64,000 bases of DNA. It comes from Aurantiochytrium sp. KH105. Its lineage: Eukaryota > Sar > Bigyra > Thraustochytrida > Thraustochytriidae. The translations under genes were made by a program, and so were the position numbers. The DNA lies in the NCBI GenBank assembly GCA_003116975.1, contig BGKB01000271.1, forward strand, positions 1 to 64,000, in the 5' to 3' direction. The notes beneath the pieces are model-generated. The model had not been told where the DNA came from. It saw only the letters and a program-made list of their open reading frames with translations, and made no database searches. This document shows positions 30,154 to 37,856 of this stretch, piece by piece. Position 1 is the stretch's first letter. Each line of letters begins with the position of its first letter.

Positions 30154-33100
30154 ATGGCAGCGCCGCGCAAAAGAGACTCGGCGTCCAAGCTCGAGTTGGA
30201 GGAGGACTCGGACAGCGAAGACCGAAACGGCAGCAGCGCGCGCAACGCCGGGGAGACCTTCGCGGACGAAGAACTCGTAGCAGAAGAGGAGGAAGAGCCC
30301 AACGAGGACCACGACGAGGAGGACCATGATGAGGAGGGTGACAAACATGATGGAGCCGAAACTGACAACGAGCCCTCGTCGCACCTCGAGAGCTTTGAGG
30401 TCCACCTCGTCAATCGCTACCGCGCGCGCAAGAAGAGATTTCTCGTTGTCGATATTAGCAACAGGACGCTGAGCAGAAGCAACAGGGACGAAAGTACAGA
30501 ACCCATGTCAGCAGGGTCGCAAGGGAGCCTCTGGTCCGCGAGCACCCCTTTGCGCAAAACCATTCCAATTACCCCCCTTTTGCTTCTCCTTCCCGCCGAG
30601 GCAGATAAACGCAAGCTCAAGCTCTACGCAGATCCGCAGTCAAGACCCTTGGACGTCGTCTTTGACAACGCGTCAAGTCGCGAGCGCTTTTGCCAACTTC
30701 TTCGCCACGTGCGAGCGCTGTCCGCCCAGGCCCAGGAAGCAAGTGGTGACGATGCCAGTCAGGACCAAGCCGCGGCGCTCCCGCGTCTCAACATCGCCTG
30801 CACTACCTTTAACTGCTCCAAGCACCCTGCACCGGCGCTCGTCTCCGATGATCAGGACATGGAACAAACCCAGGCTCCTCTCGCGCAAGAAAATCCAGTC
30901 ATACAAGCTCAGATCTTGGACGCATGGCTGCCTCCCGACGATTGTGACGTTTGTTTTGTCGCTCTGCAAGAGTGCAAGTCCAAAAATCTGGCAGAGTGGC
31001 AGCAGCTCTTTCTCAACACTCTCGGCCAGGACCAGTTCACCACCCTTTCCACCGTAAGCATGTGGGGCATTCACGGCCTCCTCTTTGTCCGCACCTCTTT
31101 GGCGCGCTACTTTTCACGAATTCGCACAGATACTAGAGCGTGCGGCCTTGGAGGAGTCATGGGTAACAAAGGCGCCGTAGGCATTGCAGTTTGCTACGGG
31201 GATGGCGTCAGCGCCGCAAGCACCTCGTTCGCCTTTGTCAATGCTCACCTTGCTGCGCGGGCGGAGCGAATGAGTCAGCGTGCGAGCGACTATCAAGAAA
31301 TCTGCCATTCGCTTCTCACGCGAAAGAAAGCCCCTGCTGCAGGTCTTCAGCTCCTTCATGCCTACGACCATATCTTTTGGGCCGGCGATCTCAACTATCG
31401 GCTTGATCTCGGCGAGCATGGCACCGAAAACGAGTACGCCTCGGTCGTTGCGCGCATTGAATCCGCTGATGAGGAATCCTTTGCTCAGCTCCGCGAGCAC
31501 GACCAGCTTGCCCAGGAACGCGCCGAGCACAATGTCTTTGTTGGATTTCGCGAGGGTGAGCTTGCCTTTCCGCCAACCTATCGGCTCGAGGTGGGCCGCA
31601 TAGGCGAGTACAACAACAAGCGAAACCAGAATCCGTCGTGGACGGACCGCGTGCTCTGGCGATCCCGACCGGGCATTTCCGCAAAAGTGGAGCTCTTCGG
31701 TTACACTTGCGTGGAAAGGGCGACGATTTCGGATCATCGTCCAGTAGTGGCGCGCTTTTCTGTCCTTACTGAGTCCGCCCAGCTCGATACTCTTGCTTCT
31801 GGTGACCCTTTCGATCCCAGTGCGTGGCCGGCGCGCAACTCTTTGGCCTCGAGTGAGGTTCTTGCTGGCACGGACGCGATCTCGTTTGCTACCGCCGACG
31901 CCTTGCACCAGGACGACGCAGCACCGCACTTCCAGTTGCGTTCCGTCGAATTTTGCTGCAAACTCGTTGACGCCCAACAGGCTGCCGCGCTTCAGGTTCT
32001 CAATGACCCTGCATTTCTCGAAAAGACGCGATCAGCAGCGCTCTCCAACCCGGAAGATCTAAGCGATGCAGAGGAAGATGATGGCGACGATGTTGACGCG
32101 GAGTGTGCCTCGGACACATCAAAACACAATGGTCAAGGCTTGGATAGCCTGCGCCACTCTGATGCGTCACCGCCACCGTTTCTTCCGCAGCCCGCAGGCC
32201 GCCGCCATCCCGTTCGCTCGAGGCAAAATAGCTACTACCGTCCTTTGCGTCGGGGCCAGACAGACACCGCAAGGACGAGCTTTCGTGGATACGGCTTTGC
32301 AGGTGGGCCAGGCAAGCTCGAACAAGAGGGGGCCGAGCACTGTGGAACGCGTTCCTCCGAATTCGCGCGCTACGTGAGTCAGTCGGATATCGGGGTGAAC
32401 TCGAACTACACGCGTGTTTTCATGCGCTTTCACTCAGCAATTCTGGAATCGGAGCCAACGTCTGTGCCCGTCTTGGGATTTCCGGAGCGCGACTTTGTGC
32501 GCTTCAATTGGGCCGACACCATGTTTGCTGGCCTGGAGCCCTTCGTTCGTGACCCCAACGTCCTCATCGATCAGCAAATCGTTGTCACGCTCTTTCGTTC
32601 AAGCAACTTCAAGCAAGAACTTCTTGGTCAAGCTCAAATCCCCCTTCGCTCTGTCGTCGAAAATGCCGAGTCCTGGTTCGCAGTTCCAGTGCTCTTGAAT
32701 GGACTTCCGGCAGGCATTCTTCGCGGGAACTTTTACAACACGGCGGCCGAGGTCATGGCAGAAACCGTTGTGTGCCACCGAGGCTTTACCAGTCTCGATA
32801 CGACGCAATCTCGACGCGCTTCACAGGATCTTCTGCCAAGCAGCATTCGATCAATTCGCAGCAGTCAAGACGATTTTTTTGCAGCGGACCTCGACCACGA
32901 CGACCTCGATGTCGACGCAATCAGTGAAGGATACGAAGACGATGCGAGCGATGAAGAGTCTGCTCGGGGCTTTTCTGAAGGGCGAGACTCTTTTTCGCTC
33001 CAGAGTGGAAACGAGCTTCACCGGGATCAGCACGTGCACGAGGACACCGATGCGCGCACCGTTGAGGAACTCAGCGACGTTCTCTCGACTGCGTCTCACG

Positions 33101-33723
33101 AGCAAGATGAGGACGAACAGGAGAAAGTCGAGGGCGACGAAGAAGTCGATGAGCTCGGGGACTCTTCGCACGATGACCTTGAGAGCGATGAAACAGAGCA
33201 TGCGTCATCGAAGTTGGATAAGGATGTTGATCTCAAGGAGGACGAAGCGGACGAGATGGAGGAGACCAAGGCGTCAAGCAAGCGTCTCTCTTGGCGATCC
33301 TCTGGATCACCAGCAAGCGTCCGTGCCCTGCAGCGCGCCGCGAGCAGTTTGTCCATGGGAAGCTCGGGTTCATCTCCTCCTAAAAAGCCTTTGGCAGAGG
33401 GCAGCGTCTCGCGATCTTCTTGGCTCTCGCGAAGGCTTCAGCGATCGAAAAGATCTTCTGTTGCATCTGCCGAAGAGGGAGCCTTGTCTACCACCAACAA
33501 GAGTGGCGAACGCGGCGTTGACAAGGAGGGCTCGCTCCCGGCTAGGTTTTCTTATGAGGACCTTGTCTCGCGACGTTTCAGCTTGGACGTCGATCAAACC
33601 CGTCTCGAAACCTACCTTAGCGACGAGGACTTTTCGCTCATCTTTGGCATGCCGCGAGCAACCTTTGAGACGCTGCCCAAATGGCAGCGAATCCTCAACA
33701 AGAAAAGAGTGAACCTCTTTTGA
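30154..33723 (+). CDS. Inositol polyphosphate 5-phosphatase with villin headpiece (1189 aa)
   Basis: Domains in order: an acidic N-terminus (10-75); a PH-like region (~78-190); the 5-phosphatase catalytic domain (~212-537) with 'LNIACTTFNC', 'VALQECKSKN', 'GVMGNKGAVGI', 'FVNAHLAA', 'FWAGDLNYRLDL', 'NQNPSWTDRVLWRS' and 'SDHRPVVARF', so all Mg2+ and catalytic motifs are present; a beta-rich, possibly C2-like region (~592-865); an acidic low-complexity linker (~900-1080); and a C-terminal villin headpiece (~1150-1189: 'LSDEDFSLIFGM', 'LPKWQ', final 'NLF'). The enzyme removes the 5-phosphate from PI(4,5)P2/PI(3,4,5)P3 or soluble inositol phosphates. The headpiece normally binds F-actin, suggesting recruitment to actin. 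Start 30154 is preferred; ATG 29842 would add 104 low-complexity residues. Confidence 0.9.
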   Translation: MAAPRKRDSASKLELEEDSDSEDRNGSSARNAGETFADEELVAEEEEEPNEDHDEEDHDEEGDKHDGAETDNEPSSHLESFEVHLVNRYRARKKRFLVVDISNRTLSRSNRDESTEPMSAGSQGSLWSASTPLRKTIPITPLLLLLPAEADKRKLKLYADPQSRPLDVVFDNASSRERFCQLLRHVRALSAQAQEASGDDASQDQAAALPRLNIACTTFNCSKHPAPALVSDDQDMEQTQAPLAQENPVIQAQILDAWLPPDDCDVCFVALQECKSKNLAEWQQLFLNTLGQDQFTTLSTVSMWGIHGLLFVRTSLARYFSRIRTDTRACGLGGVMGNKGAVGIAVCYGDGVSAASTSFAFVNAHLAARAERMSQRASDYQEICHSLLTRKKAPAAGLQLLHAYDHIFWAGDLNYRLDLGEHGTENEYASVVARIESADEESFAQLREHDQLAQERAEHNVFVGFREGELAFPPTYRLEVGRIGEYNNKRNQNPSWTDRVLWRSRPGISAKVELFGYTCVERATISDHRPVVARFSVLTESAQLDTLASGDPFDPSAWPARNSLASSEVLAGTDAISFATADALHQDDAAPHFQLRSVEFCCKLVDAQQAAALQVLNDPAFLEKTRSAALSNPEDLSDAEEDDGDDVDAECASDTSKHNGQGLDSLRHSDASPPPFLPQPAGRRHPVRSRQNSYYRPLRRGQTDTARTSFRGYGFAGGPGKLEQEGAEHCGTRSSEFARYVSQSDIGVNSNYTRVFMRFHSAILESEPTSVPVLGFPERDFVRFNWADTMFAGLEPFVRDPNVLIDQQIVVTLFRSSNFKQELLGQAQIPLRSVVENAESWFAVPVLLNGLPAGILRGNFYNTAAEVMAETVVCHRGFTSLDTTQSRRASQDLLPSSIRSIRSSQDDFFAADLDHDDLDVDAISEGYEDDASDEESARGFSEGRDSFSLQSGNELHRDQHVHEDTDARTVEELSDVLSTASHEQDEDEQEKVEGDEEVDELGDSSHDDLESDETEHASSKLDKDVDLKEDEADEMEETKASSKRLSWRSSGSPASVRALQRAASSLSMGSSGSSPPKKPLAEGSVSRSSWLSRRLQRSKRSSVASAEEGALSTTNKSGERGVDKEGSLPARFSYEDLVSRRFSLDVDQTRLETYLSDEDFSLIFGMPRATFETLPKWQRILNKKRVNLF

Positions 33724-34010
33724 GTATTGTGCCCCATGGGCGCACCCACAACATGGAGAGAACAAGAAAATGTGAGCACTTTTTCTTTTTCTACGTGGCT
33801 TGCTCGCTTTCCCGAGCACAAGCGCCTCTCTTTCTCTCTCTCTCTCGTTCACTTTTTCGTTCTTTCTTTCAATCCGTGCCCCGCGTGAATGCTTCCACCC
33901 TTTCCTGTCACATGCTCATCATAATTTGTGTTTCTGTTTTTATCTCTCGCAATCGGTTTCTTTTTCTGCGTTACATCGCGGTCCCATTTCGAAGGAGATG
34001 GAAACCATAA

Positions 34011-35111
34011 TTAGACCTTTGAAGATTTGGACACGGCATTCGCCACCTTTTCAAGGTACGTATCGACGGTCTTGATGCACTCTGTCTTGCCCACCCACTC
34101 CGTAGGAACAGACGCTCCAGCAGCGGCCATAAGGCCTGCGATGATTGGAATACGTCCACAAGTGTCGCCGCCTGTGAGCATGTTGCGTCGCAAGGCGTAA
34201 GCGAACTTGTCAAAGCCTTCTTCCCGTTCAGCGGCAACGACCTCGGTGTCGAGGCAGAGCTTGAGACCCACGACGAAGGATTGCGGGAAACCGCATGAAT
34301 TAGCCTTGACGTTTCTGAACATGTCAGGTTCGCCGTCGGCAAAGAGCTCGTTCGAGTAAGCCGTGACAAAGCTGACGACCTTTTCGATGCCGTCATCGGC
34401 GGCGCTTTCGATCGCAGATGCCTCCGCCTTGTCGATGACTTGCTGAGAAAGATCGCCAAGAGCACCCTCTTTGATTGCTGCGCGAAGATCCTTGCCGTTC
34501 GCAGCTGCAAGAAGCATTTTGGAAAGCGCAAGACCGTACTCGACAGACTGCTCGTGGTTCTGATGCGTGCGAATGGCTTGCTCAACCTTTTCCTTGCACT
34601 CTGGAGAATCCGCGTAGCGCGCTGTCACAATCACGGACTTCCAAAACGCGTTGGCCTCCGCATCATCGGCACCACATGCCGGATACCAAGCATCTGCGCC
34701 ATCTTTTTCAAGTTGTAGCACGTTTTCCTCGAACGCCTTGGTGGCGTGGTTTTTCCGTCCTTTGTAATTTTGGGCCCACTTGTAGAGCGACGTGGCAAAA
34801 TCTTCACCGCTTTCAAAGTTGCCATTCTTTTCGCTCATATAGTCAATGAGCGCCAGACCCTCCTCGCCGTATGGGGAGGGCATGCCACTTGCGTAGTGGC
34901 CCGGAAAGTCATTGCTATTGTAGAACGGGCAGCTCGGAGGCTCGTGGAACTCGGGGGCGGCCACGTGGTCCTTGACCAGTTCCTCGAGCTTTTTGTGATC
35001 ATAGATCCAGTGCAGCCCCATACACGCAGCATCTGCAACCAAGCTTCCGCGCACGGCCTCTGCCAGTCTGCGTTGCGCCTTGGTCGTCTTCGTGCTGCCC
35101 ACGCTTCCCAT
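34011..35111 (-). CDS. ADP-ribosylglycohydrolase / J1-crystallin family protein (366 aa)
   Basis: All-helical ADP-ribosylglycohydrolase fold. The N-terminal signature is 'VRGSLVADAACMGLHWIYD' and the C-terminal metal motif appears as 'LTGGDTCGRIPIIAGLMAA'. In active enzymes the second motif is usually GGDTD; here the second Asp is Cys, as in J1-crystallin-like members, so catalytic activity is uncertain. The family reverses ADP-ribosylation or was recruited as a structural protein. No signal peptide. Start at ATG 35111; the longer frame uses GTG. It faces the membrane-protein gene at 35421 across a 309-bp gap and converges with the 5-phosphatase. Confidence 0.85.
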   Translation of the reverse strand: MGSVGSTKTTKAQRRLAEAVRGSLVADAACMGLHWIYDHKKLEELVKDHVAAPEFHEPPSCPFYNSNDFPGHYASGMPSPYGEEGLALIDYMSEKNGNFESGEDFATSLYKWAQNYKGRKNHATKAFEENVLQLEKDGADAWYPACGADDAEANAFWKSVIVTARYADSPECKEKVEQAIRTHQNHEQSVEYGLALSKMLLAAANGKDLRAAIKEGALGDLSQQVIDKAEASAIESAADDGIEKVVSFVTAYSNELFADGEPDMFRNVKANSCGFPQSFVVGLKLCLDTEVVAAEREEGFDKFAYALRRNMLTGGDTCGRIPIIAGLMAAAGASVPTEWVGKTECIKTVDTYLEKVANAVSKSSKV

Positions 35112-35420
35112 GGTGCTCGACTTCACAGAGAGCTTGATGAGTATCCTTTCGTCGCTGGCCTCGACGAGCCCGGTCTACCTGGCGACGGAAAACGGACCCC
35201 TGCTGACTCCGCTGCGTGCGTCGCACGTCCGGGCAGTCTGGCCTTGCGTCTGCGCCGTCTCGATCGGTTTCTGCTCGCAGGGCCGGCCGGCGGCTCGGAT
35301 CGAAGGCGCCTTTGCCCGAGTGGGACTCGCGGGTCCATGCGCCTCTCTGCCGAGAGACCTCGAAAACCGAATATGGGTTGTCCAGACCCCAATTTGGCGG
35401 GCTGTTTGATTTTGGGCGAC
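35112..35420. promoter_or_regulatory. Compact divergent promoter (309 bp)
   Basis: Separates two oppositely oriented ATGs. The rightward frame stays open through it, but the translation is Arg/Gly/Pro-rich and unrelated to the membrane protein, so it is non-coding. No specific element identified. Confidence 0.5.
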
Positions 35421-36023
35421 ATGCAAGCGAGCAAGCAAACGAAGAACACGTTCTGCACGATGGCCGAGGCGGCGAGCGACCCGAGGGCGCGGCTGCAGAG
35501 CCTGCTGCTGCCCTTTGTGGGCCGATGGTGGTTTCCGTGGGTGGTGGGGGCCCTCAGCGCGGTCAACAACTTTGTCGTGGTTCTCAGCGCTCCTCTTGTT
35601 GTCCTCTTCATGTCCGCGGTGCTCGCGCGACCTGAACGCAGGGCGCTGACAGCGATAGCCAACGCGGCGGGGGTCACCGCGGGCGCAGCCGTGCTCGTGT
35701 ACCTCGGGTCAGCTTCAGAGGTCTTTCCTACGTTTGCTCTCGAAGATTTTGAACAAACGAAAAAGCTTGTCGAAGAATATGGCGCCTTTGGCTGCGCGCT
35801 TTACTCTTGCTTGCCCATCATCCTGCATCCGCTCATCTTCTTTGCGCTCGCCCTCAAGGTGGACCCTGCAATGCTCATTGGTGCCATTTTTGTTGGGCGT
35901 ACGATCAAGTACTTGGTCATGGCCCAGCTCGCTGTCTCTGGATCTGCATACCTTAAGCTCTTTGGCTCGACGGCTGTCAATGCCGCGACGAAGGCGGACG
36001 AATCCGTGAAGAAGGCGCAATAG
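35421..36023 (+). CDS. VTT/YqaA-type (DedA-related) membrane protein (200 aa)
   Basis: Four hydrophobic segments: ~37-63 ('GALSAVNNFVVVLSAPLVVL'), ~74-95, ~118-144 ('ALYSCLPIILHPLIFFALAL') and ~148-172. The layout and 'ALSAVNNF' plus 'GRTIKYLV' resemble the SNARE-associated/VTT family (YqaA, DedA, TMEM41/VMP1 relatives), which are lipid-flippase or scramblase-like proteins of ER or plasma membrane. It is short for VMP1 or TMEM41 and closest in size to bacterial YqaA, so plastid or mitochondrial location, or ancient transfer, is possible. Start: ATG 35421 or ATG 35460 ('MAEAASDP', 187 aa); the second lacks a Lys/Gln-rich lead and may be the real one. Confidence 0.75.
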   Translation: MQASKQTKNTFCTMAEAASDPRARLQSLLLPFVGRWWFPWVVGALSAVNNFVVVLSAPLVVLFMSAVLARPERRALTAIANAAGVTAGAAVLVYLGSASEVFPTFALEDFEQTKKLVEEYGAFGCALYSCLPIILHPLIFFALALKVDPAMLIGAIFVGRTIKYLVMAQLAVSGSAYLKLFGSTAVNAATKADESVKKAQ

Positions 36024-36117
36024 GCGCGCTTGCTCTCTGTTCCTCACTCTCTACTCTTTTTCCTTTTCTGTGTGCAAATCAAAATCATTGTCATTATTAT
36101 AAAAAGAAAATCTCCCA

Positions 36118-37659
36118 TCATGCGTCCATGACGCGCAAAAGGTCCTGTAAAAAGGTCATTGTTGCCTTGGCCTCGACCTGATCCCCAAGTCGAGGCACGG
36201 CCGTGCCCCCATACACGAGTGAGAAGCTTTCGACTGCTTTTTGCGCGCATTCCCGAACCCTCGTCTCATCTGTTGCAAAGTAGTTGTTAAGTTTTGCTAA
36301 CGCTGCATAGTGCGTGGCAAGTTCAGGGGAAGCCAGCGTATGCACGCGTTCAAGTTGAGGCGTCACAATGTTGGCACACTGCAAAGCGTCTTCAAAGTTG
36401 CCCTTGGCAATATCCGCGTGCATCCGCCTTTGCGCGAGGACACCAAGTGTGGACCGCGCACCGAGGCCGGCGGCTACATACAGGGTCTGCCACGAGGGCG
36501 TGACTGCCGGATCGCGCAAGGCGACGACCAGTTCGTCGAATGTATTGCCACGAGAGGAAATCCCATGCGCGTCGTCGTCGTCGTCGTCGTGGTCAAGCTG
36601 TAGGCTTTTTTTACCGCGTTCAAGCGCGGACTCTGCTGCATCTGCGCGCAAGGCATCGAGAATCGTGGCTGCGCGAGGACTCTCGCCCCAGCGATCATGA
36701 GCCACGCCCACGATGAAGCGACCCCGGTGCAGCGCAAATTGTACCGGTTCGTCCCTAGTCGCGCTTGATGGCAGCAGCTCAACTTGCATTGCATCGCTCG
36801 CGAGAACCTCACGCGGACTTTGTGGAAGAAGATATTGCGTCTCGAGCTGCGTTTGTCTGGATAACCAGCTTGCTAGCGGGTCCACGTAAGAAATGGTCAC
36901 TTCCTCATTTGCGGCAAGAGGTCGCGTCGCCACAAGCTGCATTTGTGGCCGGGATCCCTTGGAAAGGCGATATACTGGCACTGCATTGGCCTCGTCCGCG
37001 TGATTTACAAGCCTGCATTTACCTGCAAAGAGCCCTACAGCAAGTGGCTGCTGGTCAGAGTTCATGATCGTGTGAGCGTAAATTTGCAGCTGGGACAACT
37101 GTCGGGCCAAAAGCAAAGCCCGCGACGGATCAGCAGGTGCCCAGGGGTCGTCCACATCATTGGACTTGGCGCACGCCATGTATGAATTTGCGCCTTGCGC
37201 AAGCAGCATGAGCTCTGCGCGAGCGTCGGCACTATAGGACTCGAAATGGCACTTGAGCTGACCCATTTGTTCTCGAAGTGTCGAGTCAGTCTCTGCTTTC
37301 CACAATACTCTGCAAAGGAGTCTCACGAGCGAGGGTGGAAGACGGTTGCCCATCTTTGCGCGCCAGCGCTCGAGCGCGGCGCATTCTTGCTTGAAGCCAG
37401 CTTTCCAATCCGCGACTTGCTCCGCACGGCTCCTATATCGTGCCACTTTGGACCGCGAGCATTTGAGAAGCTTCTCTGCGGGCAAGAGCGACCAGTGACA
37501 CACTGAGGTTATGCGTTCAGGCAGCACCGCCAGAGCCACGACCTCCTCGGCCTCGCCCACGAGACCACCCGTGGAAACCGGGCTGAGGACCTTGAGCCCC
37601 CGGTCGTGGCCATCATCCTCTCTGACAACAAATGAGGCCGTCGCCGCCGCCGGTGCCAT
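36118..37659 (-). CDS. SMYD-like SET-domain protein with degenerate MYND (513 aa)
   Basis: The SET core is recognisable in two parts: an N-terminal 'RGLKVLSPV' strand, and 'RLVNHADEANAVPVY' (~216-229, NH at 219-220) with 'NEEVTISYVDP' (~252-262), the S-adenosylmethionine and lysine-binding motifs. Between them (~52-96) sits a MYND-like segment, 'CHWSLLP' then 'KCSRSKVARYRSRAEQVADW' and 'GFKQECAAL', in which most zinc-binding Cys are replaced. The C-terminal half is helical (TPR-like), as in SMYD proteins. Probable protein-lysine methyltransferase; histone or cytosolic target unknown. ATG 37659; longer frame uses GTG. Confidence 0.82.
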   Translation of the reverse strand: MAPAAATASFVVREDDGHDRGLKVLSPVSTGGLVGEAEEVVALAVLPERITSVCHWSLLPAEKLLKCSRSKVARYRSRAEQVADWKAGFKQECAALERWRAKMGNRLPPSLVRLLCRVLWKAETDSTLREQMGQLKCHFESYSADARAELMLLAQGANSYMACAKSNDVDDPWAPADPSRALLLARQLSQLQIYAHTIMNSDQQPLAVGLFAGKCRLVNHADEANAVPVYRLSKGSRPQMQLVATRPLAANEEVTISYVDPLASWLSRQTQLETQYLLPQSPREVLASDAMQVELLPSSATRDEPVQFALHRGRFIVGVAHDRWGESPRAATILDALRADAAESALERGKKSLQLDHDDDDDDAHGISSRGNTFDELVVALRDPAVTPSWQTLYVAAGLGARSTLGVLAQRRMHADIAKGNFEDALQCANIVTPQLERVHTLASPELATHYAALAKLNNYFATDETRVRECAQKAVESFSLVYGGTAVPRLGDQVEAKATMTFLQDLLRVMDA

Positions 37660-37856
37660 CTCCTGTAACGGCCGCCGTGGTCTGCTTGCGTCGCGTCGCG
37701 TTGAGTAATGGAGAAGTGGCTCCTCTGTCGTGGTAGTGGTGGCCCGGACGACGAGACGCGCAACGCGTTTGTTTTTGAATTTTTGATCGATTGAACCGCG
37801 GCAGATCCTCAACCACCTCGACGCCACGTCGAGCGAGGCGCGCGCCTGCCAGAAGC

